From Streptomyces stelliscabiei (GTDB lineage: Bacteria; Actinomycetota; Actinomycetes; Streptomycetales; Streptomycetaceae), in NCBI RefSeq assembly GCF_014873495.1, contig NZ_JADBGF010000001.1:1612001-1676000 (forward strand): a stretch of DNA of 64,000 nt, in the 5' to 3' direction. The notes under the pieces were generated by a model. It was not told where the DNA came from and ran no database searches. It saw only the letters and a list, made by a program, of their open reading frames with translations. This document shows positions 27,640 through 34,463 of this stretch, piece by piece. The translations under genes were made by a program, and so were the position numbers. Each line of letters opens with the position of its first letter. Positions within the stretch are counted from its first letter, which is position 1.

Positions 27640-28088
27640 TCCCGGTGTCGTCCTCGCGGGCCGCGCACGCCCACCTCCCCGACCAGGCCGCGCTCGCCGA
27701 CGCCGGGCTCGGCCTGGTCGGGGAGCCGCGGTTCGGCGCCTGGTCGGAGGGGTGGGGACGGGCCGCCACCGCCATGCTGCTCGACCGCCACCCCGAACTC
27801 GACGCCGTCCTGTGCGGCAGCGACCAGATCGCCCGGGGCGTCATGGAGGTCCTGCGCGAGCGCGGCCACCGCGTGCCCGACGACATCGCCGTCATGGGCT
27901 TCGACAACCGACAGATCATGACCGCCGGTTCCCGACCTCCGCCGACCAGCGTCGACATGAACCTGGAACAGGTCGGCCGAGCAGCCGCCCACGCCCTGTT
28001 CGCCGCGATCGCCGGGACCTCGCGCACCGGCATCGACACCCTCCCCTGCAAGGTGGTGATCAGGGGTTCGACAGCACCGCTGTCCTGA
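27640..28088 (+). pseudogene. C-terminal remnant of a LacI-family regulator
   Basis: The stretch encodes the last half of a LacI/GalR effector domain: FGAWSEGWGRAATAMLLDRHPELDAVLCGSDQIARGV, RVPDDIAVMGFDN and TSVDMNLEQVGRAAAHALF. The DNA-binding helix-turn-helix, hinge and first sensor lobe are missing, and no upstream frame supplies them. An in-frame ATG at 27591 exists but cannot restore a regulator. It probably once controlled nearby carbohydrate genes such as the mannanase or galactanase. No product with DNA-binding ability is expected. Confidence 0.75.
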
Positions 28089-28255
28089 GGAGCCACCGCG
28101 CATGCCGTACGACACCCGCCCCGCACCACGTCCGTAGGACCCGCCCTCGCCGCGGCGGCCTGCACCCGCAGCGGCTCCCGGACGCGCCGCCCACACAAGC
28201 CACCCACCCCCGCCCGCCCGGCCACCCATCCGGCCGGCCACACCCTCGCCACCGC

Positions 28256-28717
28256 CTAACCCGCCTCCTCCAGATACCCCCGCGCCAACTCCCCCGCCCG
28301 TCCGAACCAGTCCGTGAGCAGGGCCAGTTCGTCGGCTGAGTACCGCGCGAACAACTCGGCGAGGCGGGCGTAGAACGGGCCGTAGACGGCCACCACCCGC
28401 TCGGCGGCGTCGGGGACCGCGACCACGCGGACCCGGCGGCGGTCGGCCGGGTCCGGCCGTCGGGTCACGAAGCCGCCGCGTTCCAGACGGTTGAGGATGC
28501 CGGTCACCGCGCCCGTGGTGACGTGTGCGCGAGCGGCCAGATCACCGGCGGTGACCGGTGCCTCCCCGGCCTCCAAGACGTACGCGAAACAGACGAGGTC
28601 CGTGACGCTCAGCCCGAGGTTCCGCGCGAACTCCTGCTGGCCGACGATCATCGTCGCGATCAGGCCGTCCATCGCGCTGATGGCTTCCGGGACGGTGGGG
28701 CGGCGTTCGGACTCCAT
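28256..28717 (-). CDS. MarR-family transcriptional regulator
   Basis: The protein is 153 aa, standard for MarR. The winged helix reads PVTAGDLAARAHVTTGAVTGILNRLERGGFVTRRPDPADRR, with the DRR wing typical of the family, and flanking helices form the dimer interface. The ATG follows GGAGGC. A perfect TTGCCTC-N-GAGGCAA inverted repeat just upstream (28723-28737) covers the ribosome site region and is the likely autoregulatory operator. It diverges from a small membrane protein gene. The ligand and targets are unknown; no drug pump is adjacent. Confidence 0.88.
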   Translation of the reverse strand: MESERRPTVPEAISAMDGLIATMIVGQQEFARNLGLSVTDLVCFAYVLEAGEAPVTAGDLAARAHVTTGAVTGILNRLERGGFVTRRPDPADRRRVRVVAVPDAAERVVAVYGPFYARLAELFARYSADELALLTDWFGRAGELARGYLEEAG

Positions 28718-28722
28718 TGAAG

Positions 28723-28737
28723 TTGCCTCCGAGGCAA
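28723..28737. promoter_or_regulatory. 15-bp inverted repeat TTGCCTC-C-GAGGCAA, MarR operator candidate
   Basis: This is a perfect 7-1-7 palindrome directly before the MarR start, next to an AT-rich stretch (28745-28770) that could hold divergent promoters. Its position fits autorepression. Confidence 0.6.
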
Positions 28738-28834
28738 GCTACATTCCTTACTTACTAAGACATCATAGTCGGCGCCGTGGGCGTGGCCGCGGCATGCCGT
28801 GACACGGAACGGCGCGCGCGAGGGGAGCAGTCAC

Positions 28835-29227
28835 GTGAGTCTTCACGACGAGGGCCACACCGTCGCCGGCTGGACCGGCACCGCCATCGGCACCACAGGG
28901 TCGGCGCTTCTCGGCCTGGGGGTCTGCGGCTGGACCCCGGGGTTCGCCCTGGGCGCCACCGTCTCGGTCCTGGCCCTCCTGGTCACCTGGGGCCTGCACC
29001 TCGCCGGCTGGGGCAAGCCGCCCGGCCCCCGCCCCCGCGACCAGTGGGCCCTCGGGGTCCGCGACCGCTCCGCGCGCGGCGGCCACGGGGACTGCCTCGG
29101 CTGCCGCCTGGCCGGACGCCGCCGCACCCCGGCCCCGCTCCCGGTCGTACCCGGACCCGCCACCGGCCCGGAAGGCGCCGAGGTCGCCGCGCCCGCCACG
29201 CCAGCGGCCGCCGACTCCCCCGCCTGA
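28835..29227 (+). CDS. Small HGxxPAAW-like membrane protein
   Basis: The protein is 130 aa. GTG 28835 follows GGGGAG. The N-terminus EGHTVAGWTGT resembles the HGxxPAAW motif of small Streptomyces membrane proteins. Two membrane segments follow at about 15-35 and 40-62, then a soluble part with RDRSARGGHGDCLGCRLAGRR, whose CxxC may bind metal, and a Pro/Ala-rich tail. The function is unknown. It is divergent from marR. Confidence 0.65.
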   Translation: MSLHDEGHTVAGWTGTAIGTTGSALLGLGVCGWTPGFALGATVSVLALLVTWGLHLAGWGKPPGPRPRDQWALGVRDRSARGGHGDCLGCRLAGRRRTPAPLPVVPGPATGPEGAEVAAPATPAAADSPA

Positions 29228-29285
29228 CCCGACCGCCGGACCCATCGCAGTAGACGCCTACCGGAATGGTGGGCCCAGGTTCACG

Positions 29286-30131
29286 CACCCCGACCCTGGT
29301 GTGCGCCACGCACGACGACTCGGCCCGAGGACGACCTGGTCCAGCTGATGCGCCAGCAGCACGCGGCGGCGGTCCTCCTCGTCGGCGGGGCCCGGCAGGG
29401 CGAGGCGTACCGGCGCAGGATGGCCGGTTACGCGACGGCCCTGGACGCGGTGGGCTCCCGGCTGGTCCTGGTGGGCCGCCCGCCGCTGCCCGGCGATCTG
29501 CCGGTGACGGTGGTGCAGTACGACAACCGGGGTGGCGCCTTCCAGGCCGCCGACCATCTGCTGACCGCCGGACACCGGTCCACGCTGTCGGCGACCGCGC
29601 CGCCCCACAGCGCGAACACCACCAGGGGAAGCAGGCCGGCGAGGCTCGCGTAGCCGACCCAGGCGGGTCCTCTTCCTGGGCGGGTACCCCGGACTCAGCA
29701 CCGCCGACCAGCGCCGGGACGGATTCCTGCACGCTCTGCGCGCACACGGGGTGGCGCACACTGAGGAGTTGGAGCTGCCGGGCCCGTACACCCGCGTCTC
29801 GGGCTGTCAGCGCACCCGGGAGGCGCTGGCGGCCGGCCTGGACTTCACCGCGGTCTTCGCGGGCACCGACATGGTGGCGACGGGGGCGCTGGCCGCGCTG
29901 CGCGAGGCCGGTCTCGACGTCCCGGGCGACATCTCCCTGATCGGCTTCGACGACGTCCCGTTCGCCGCCGGCCTCTCCCCCGCGCTGACCACGGTGCGGG
30001 TGCCGTACGAGGATCTGGGGCGCGCGGCGGTCCGGTTGGCGCTGGAGCGCGAGGAGCGCCTCGGGGGCGACGACCACGTGGTGCGGGGCACGCAGTTGGT
30101 GATCCGGCAGTCGGTCCGCACGCCTTCCTGA
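29286..30131 (+). pseudogene. LacI-family regulator gene, broken by frameshift and an 85-bp insertion
   Basis: Three reading-frame pieces of one LacI protein are in order: LVCATHDDSAR (frame 1), DDLVQLMRQQHAAAVLLVGG to LLTAGHRS (frame 2), and LFLGGYPGLSTADQRRDGF to the stop at 30131 (frame 3, including DISLIGFDDVPFAAGLSP). The first shift, near 29323, fits loss of 2 bases. The second is caused by 85 extra bases at 29582-29666, and 85 mod 3 equals the observed frame change. The helix-turn-helix is absent upstream. The gene cannot make a working repressor. Confidence 0.85.
29582..29666 (-). other. 85-bp inserted fragment resembling an MFS transporter, antisense
   Basis: Removing these bases rejoins the LacI frame exactly (GHRS then LFLGGYPG). 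Read on the minus strand the insert encodes WVGYASLAGLLPLVVFALWG followed by GAVADS, which matches the first transmembrane helices and loop of major-facilitator exporters. No intact parent transporter is in this window. Confidence 0.75.
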
Positions 30132-30370
30132 GACCTGCGAGCAACCTCCTTTTCTTCACGGGAACTTGACGAAGTGTTCTCCCGCATTAGGGCAATGACC
30201 GGCATCAGGTCAAGCGTCCCGGACTATTGACTCGGATCACCTCAGTGGCGATTCTCGTCACATCGCTTGTGCCAGCCATGACAATCGGACTAAGGCGTCG
30301 TGGGTGTTCACCGCGTCCCGGAACGGTCTGGCCGATCGACCGTGCATCCCCCTGACCGAGGACGTGAGTG

Positions 30371-32431
30371 ATGACCAGGACTCCACGCGCCCGTAGCCGA
30401 CGCAGACCCCTCATGGTGCTGGCGCTGTTCCTCACCGCGATGGGCATGCTGCTCAGCCCGTCGCCGAGTTCGGCCGCCACCGGCGAATGGTGGCTGCCCA
30501 CCTCACGGCCGTCGCCCGACTCCCAGATCAACGTGACGGGTGAGCCGTTCAAGGGGACCGACGCGGCGGGCGACGTGCGCGGCTTCGTCGACGCCCACAA
30601 CCACCTGTTCTCCAACGAGGCGTTCGGCGGCCGTCTCATCTGCGGCAAGGTGTTCTCGCAGTCCGGCATCGCCGACGCGCTGAAGGACTGTCCGGAGCAC
30701 TACCCGGACGGCAACCTCGCGCTGTTCGACTACATCACCCACGGCGGCGACGGCAAGCACGACCCGGTCGGCTACCCGACGTTCAAGGACTGGCCGGCGT
30801 ACGACTCGATGACGCACCAGGCCAACTACTACGCCTGGATCGAGCGCGCCTGGCGCGGCGGTCAGCGGGTGCTGGTCAACGACCTGGTCACCAACGGGAT
30901 GATCTGCTCGATCTACCCGTTCAAGGACCGCGGTTGCGACGAGATGACCTCGATCCGGCTGCAGGCGAAGCTGACGTACGACCTCCAGGACTACATCGAC
31001 GCGCAGTACGGCGGCGCCGGCAAGGGCTGGTTCCGGATCGTCACCGACAGCGCGCAGGCCCGTGAGGTCATCAAGCAGGGCAAGCTCGCCGTCGTCCTCG
31101 GTGTGGAGACCTCCGAGCCGTTCGGCTGCAAGCAGATCCTCGACATCGCCCAGTGCAGCAAGGCGGACATCGACAAGGGCCTCGACGAGCTGTACGGCCT
31201 CGGTGTGCGCAGCATGTTCCTGTGCCACAAGTTCGACAACGCGCTGTGCGGTGTCCGCTTCGACGAGCACGGTCTCGGTACGGCGATCAACGTCGGCCAG
31301 TTCCTGTCGACCGGCACCTTCTGGCAGACGGAGAAGTGCAAGGGCCCCCAGAAGGACAACCCGATCGGTGACGCGGCGACGAAGGCCGAGGAGGACCTGC
31401 CGGAGGGCACCGAGGTCCCGGAGTACGACGACAACGCGCAGTGCAACGTGCGCGGGCTGACCGATCTCGGTGAGTACGCCGTGCAGGGCATGATGAAGCG
31501 CAAGATGATGCTCGAGATCGACCACATGAGCGTCAAGGCCACCGGCCAGGTGCTGGACATGTTCGAGGCCGCGTCCTACCCGGGCGTGCTGTCCTCGCAC
31601 AGCTGGATGGACCTGAACTGGACCGAGCGGGTCTACTCCCTCGGCGGTTTCGTCGCCCAGTACATGCACGGCTCCGAGGAGTTCGCCAAGGAGGCCGCGC
31701 GCACGGACGCGCTGCGGACCAAGTACGACGTGGGCTACGGCTACGGCACCGACTTCAACGGCATCGGCGACCACCCCGCCCCGCGCGGCGCGAACACCTC
31801 CAACCCGGTGAAGTACCCCTTCAAGAGCGTCGACGGCGGCTCCACGATCGACAAGCAGACCACCGGACAGCGCACCTTCGACTACAACACCGACGGCGCC
31901 GCCCACGTCGGCATGATCCCGGACTGGATCGAGGACATCCGGCAGGTCGGCGGTCAGGGCGCCGTGGACGACCTCTTCAAGGGCGCCGAGTCCTACCTCG
32001 GCACCTGGGGCTCCTCCGAGGGTCACCAGGCGGGCGTCAACCTGGCCAAGGGGAAGACGGCGACGGCCAGTGCGTCCGAGTCGAACCCGGTCACCAGCTA
32101 CCAGCCCGGCCGGGCCGTGGACGGTGACGGCGGCACCCGCTGGGCGAGCGACTGGAGCGACTCCCAGTGGTGGAAGGTGGACCTCGGCGCCTCGCACACG
32201 ATCCGCAAGGTCACCCTGGACTGGGAGCGGGCCTACGGCAAGGCGTACCAGATCGACGTCTCAACCGACGGCTCGACCTGGAAGACGGTCTGGTCCACCA
32301 CTTCGGGTGACGGCGGCCTCGACACGGCCAAGTTCTCCGCGGTGACGGCCAGATATGTTCGGATGCTGGGGACCGACCGCGGTACGGACTGGGGTTACTC
32401 CCTCTACGAGGTCGGCGTCTACAGCAGCTGA
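30371..32431 (+). CDS. Secreted dipeptidase/amidohydrolase-like protein with C-terminal discoidin domain
   Basis: The protein is 686 aa. The signal peptide RRRPLMVLALFLTAMGMLLS ends near SSAA. The body starts FVDAHNHLFSNEAFGG, with an HNH metal motif like membrane dipeptidases and amidohydrolases. Later come VVLGVETSEPFGC, MMLEIDHMSVK and VLSSHSWMD, whose Glu, His and Asp residues could complete a metal site. Residues 555-686 form an F5/8C (CBM32) domain (NLAKGKTATAS, GGTRWASDWSDSQWWKVDLG). It probably acts outside the cell on a wall or glycan-bound substrate. The reaction is not established. ATG 30371 is used; GTG 30368 is equally close to the GAGG site. Confidence 0.75.
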   Translation: MTRTPRARSRRRPLMVLALFLTAMGMLLSPSPSSAATGEWWLPTSRPSPDSQINVTGEPFKGTDAAGDVRGFVDAHNHLFSNEAFGGRLICGKVFSQSGIADALKDCPEHYPDGNLALFDYITHGGDGKHDPVGYPTFKDWPAYDSMTHQANYYAWIERAWRGGQRVLVNDLVTNGMICSIYPFKDRGCDEMTSIRLQAKLTYDLQDYIDAQYGGAGKGWFRIVTDSAQAREVIKQGKLAVVLGVETSEPFGCKQILDIAQCSKADIDKGLDELYGLGVRSMFLCHKFDNALCGVRFDEHGLGTAINVGQFLSTGTFWQTEKCKGPQKDNPIGDAATKAEEDLPEGTEVPEYDDNAQCNVRGLTDLGEYAVQGMMKRKMMLEIDHMSVKATGQVLDMFEAASYPGVLSSHSWMDLNWTERVYSLGGFVAQYMHGSEEFAKEAARTDALRTKYDVGYGYGTDFNGIGDHPAPRGANTSNPVKYPFKSVDGGSTIDKQTTGQRTFDYNTDGAAHVGMIPDWIEDIRQVGGQGAVDDLFKGAESYLGTWGSSEGHQAGVNLAKGKTATASASESNPVTSYQPGRAVDGDGGTRWASDWSDSQWWKVDLGASHTIRKVTLDWERAYGKAYQIDVSTDGSTWKTVWSTTSGDGGLDTAKFSAVTARYVRMLGTDRGTDWGYSLYEVGVYSS

Positions 32432-32458
32432 CCGCATCCGACGGGGGAAGGGAACCAC

Positions 32459-33064
32459 ATGGCACGCCTGCCGTCGGCCGAGCGACGCAGACAGCTCACC
32501 GAGGCCGCGATCCGCGCGATGACCCGGGACGGCGTCCCCAGGACGACGACCCGGTCCATCGCGGCCGAGGCGGGCGTGTCGCTGAGCGTCTTCCACTACT
32601 GCTTCGAGTCGAAGCAGGAACTGCTGGAGTCCGTCATCACCACCATCACCGGGCACTACGTGGCCCTGGTGCGGGAGGCGATCCGGCCGAGGGAGACGCT
32701 CAGGGAGACCGTCCGGGCCGGTTTCCAGGCGTACTGGGACCACGTGTCCGCCCACCCGGGCGAGCACATGCTCACCTACGAGCTGACCCAGTACGCCCTG
32801 CGGGAGCCCGGATTCGAGCATCTGGCGCGGCGGCAGTACGAGATGTACCGCGTCACCTACGCCGATCTGATCGAGCAGCTGCGCGGGACGATGGGGTTCG
32901 AACTGACGGTGCCCGTCCCGGTCCTGGCGCGCTACCTGGCCGCCATGACGGACGGCCTCACCCTCAACTTCCTCGTCCTCGGCGACGACGCCGCCTGGGC
33001 GGACATCCTCGACACCATCACCGACCATGTGGCCGGCCTGGTCCGCGAGGAGGTCCGCCCGTAG
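32459..33064 (+). CDS. TetR-family transcriptional regulator
   Basis: The protein is 201 aa. The N-terminal HTH is ERRRQLTEAAIRAMTRDG, then TTRSIAAEAGVSLSVFHYCFESKQELLESV. The C-terminal ligand domain is helical and acidic. ATG 32459 follows GGGGAAGGGAA and lies 27 bp after the dipeptidase-like gene, so the two are likely one transcript and the regulator may control that gene. Its 3' end is only 5 bp from the convergent cvnD stop, and no terminator fits between them. The ligand is unknown. Confidence 0.88.
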   Translation: MARLPSAERRRQLTEAAIRAMTRDGVPRTTTRSIAAEAGVSLSVFHYCFESKQELLESVITTITGHYVALVREAIRPRETLRETVRAGFQAYWDHVSAHPGEHMLTYELTQYALREPGFEHLARRQYEMYRVTYADLIEQLRGTMGFELTVPVPVLARYLAAMTDGLTLNFLVLGDDAAWADILDTITDHVAGLVREEVRP

Positions 33065-33068
33065 TCCC

Positions 33069-33644
33069 TCAGCGGGCCGACGCGGCGATCAGCTGGTCCA
33101 GGAGGGCGATCAGGACGTCCCGGCAGGAGGCGCGCTCGCGGGCGTCGAAGAGCAGGACGGGGGTGTTCTCCGGCAGCGCCAGGGACTCGCGGATCACCTC
33201 GGGTTCGTAGGGGTGCTCGCCGTGGAACCCGTTGACGCCGATGACGAACGGGATCTTGCGGCGTTCGAAGAAGTCGATGGCGGCGAAGCTGGACTCGGGC
33301 CGGCGCACGTCGACGAGGACGACGGCACCGAGGGCTCCGATGGACAGGTCGTTCCACATGAACCAGAACCGCTGCTGTCCGGGCGTGCCGAACAGATAGA
33401 GCACGAGGTCCTGGCCGATGCTGATCCGGCCGAAGTCGAGGGCCACCGTGGTGGCGTTCTTCTCGGGGATGCCGTCGAGGTCGTCGACGCCGAGACCGGC
33501 CGTGGTGAGGGGTTCCTCCGTGCGCAGCGGGACGATCTCGCTGACCGACCCGACCATGGTCGTCTTTCCGACGCCGAAGCCGCCGGCGATGAGGATCTTC
33601 ACCGTGTCGGGAGCCGCGATCACCTGGGGGTCAGAGCCGGCCAA
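33069..33644 (-). CDS. cvnD: Conservon GTPase-like ATP/GTP-binding protein CvnD
   Basis: The protein is 191 aa. The P-loop is IAGGFGVGKTTMVGSVSEI; a switch-like LYLFGTPGQQRFWFMWNDL and NGFHG follow. It belongs to the Ras/MglA-like GTPases of Streptomyces conservons, which form a membrane-associated heterocomplex with CvnA-C. The TTG at 33644 is preferred because GAGGGACGG lies just upstream. The alternative GTG 33623 lacks a clear site. The start overlaps the end of cvnC by 14 bp. Confidence 0.92.
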   Translation of the reverse strand: MAGSDPQVIAAPDTVKILIAGGFGVGKTTMVGSVSEIVPLRTEEPLTTAGLGVDDLDGIPEKNATTVALDFGRISIGQDLVLYLFGTPGQQRFWFMWNDLSIGALGAVVLVDVRRPESSFAAIDFFERRKIPFVIGVNGFHGEHPYEPEVIRESLALPENTPVLLFDARERASCRDVLIALLDQLIAASAR

Positions 33645-34017
33645 GACCGTCCCTCACTTTCTTCAGCAGGTCCAGGTCGGGGGCGCGGGAGATCAGCCGT
33701 GGCTGGCGGACGCTGATCCGGCCCGCCTCCAGCAGGTCGCAGAGCATGATGGCGACCACGCTCACCGGGAGGTCGAGCTCGCTGGCCAGCTCCGCCACCA
33801 CCATCGGCCTCGCGCACAGTCTGAGGATGCGGGCGTGTTCCGGCTGGGGCCGGGTGCCGCCGGCCGGCTGCGGGTCCACGGCCGTGACCGTGGTGATGAG
33901 GGTGAAGTCGCCACGGGCGGGCCGGGTCCGGCCGCCCGTCAGGGTGAACGGGCGAACCAGCCGGCCCGCCGCGTCGCCTCCGTTCACCTCACTCGCCGCT
34001 GTCGGCCGCGACGACAC
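33631..34017 (-). CDS. cvnC: Conservon DUF742 protein CvnC
   Basis: The protein is 128 aa. The DUF742 core runs from LVRPFTLTGGRTRP to LPVSVVAIMLCDLLEAGRISVRQP, a winged-helix-like fold. GTG 34017 lies inside the end of cvnB. A second GTG at 33987, just after the cvnB stop, would give a 118-residue protein with the whole domain, so the start is open. It is the third gene of the cvnABCD operon, and coupling by overlap is likely at both ends. Confidence 0.88.
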   Translation of the reverse strand: MSSRPTAASEVNGGDAAGRLVRPFTLTGGRTRPARGDFTLITTVTAVDPQPAGGTRPQPEHARILRLCARPMVVAELASELDLPVSVVAIMLCDLLEAGRISVRQPRLISRAPDLDLLKKVRDGLGRL

Positions 34018-34417
34018 CCGCGCGTGGGGCCGCGCTGAGGTGCTCGCCGATCTTCTTCACCAGCATGTTCATCTGGTACGCCACCACGCCGACGTCGGCG
34101 CCCTGCCGGGTCAGCACGGCGAGGTTGGCGCCGGGTCCGGCGTTGGTGAGGATGAGGAAGGCGTTGCCCATCTCGATGAGCAACTGGCGCACGGGACCGC
34201 CGCGGAAGTCCATGCTGACGCCCTTGCTGAGGCTCATCAGGCCGGACGCCGTCGCCGCCAGCCGCTCGGCGTCGTCGCGCAGGAACGCGGTGGACTTGCT
34301 GACGACCAGTCCGTCCTCGGAGAGCACGACGGCGTGGTCGACCTCGGCGACCCGGTCCACCAGTCCGGTGAGCAGCTGGTCGAGCTGGCTGTGCGTGGCG
34401 GGGATGGGGCGTGTCAT
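33989..34417 (-). CDS. cvnB: Conservon roadblock/LC7 protein CvnB
   Basis: The protein is 142 aa. The roadblock/LC7 fold is clear from LDQLLTGLVDRVAEVDHAVVLSEDGL, then SGLMSLSKGV and VYQMNMLVKKIGEHL-like segments. Roadblock proteins act as regulators or GAPs for the MglA/CvnD-type GTPase. ATG 34417 with AAGGACACACAG upstream is chosen; the frame extends to 34552, but that extension is Pro/Arg-rich and unlike the family. It sits between cvnA and cvnC on the minus strand. Confidence 0.92.
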   Translation of the reverse strand: MTRPIPATHSQLDQLLTGLVDRVAEVDHAVVLSEDGLVVSKSTAFLRDDAERLAATASGLMSLSKGVSMDFRGGPVRQLLIEMGNAFLILTNAGPGANLAVLTRQGADVGVVAYQMNMLVKKIGEHLSAAPRAGVVAADSGE

Positions 34418-34463
34418 CTGTGTGTCCTTCAAAGAGCGGTCTGCGTGGGGAGTCGATGGGCCG

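Noticed and set aside
27591..28088. Intact small LacI regulator from ATG 27591
   Set aside because: The helix-turn-helix and first half of the effector domain are missing, so this is a remnant.
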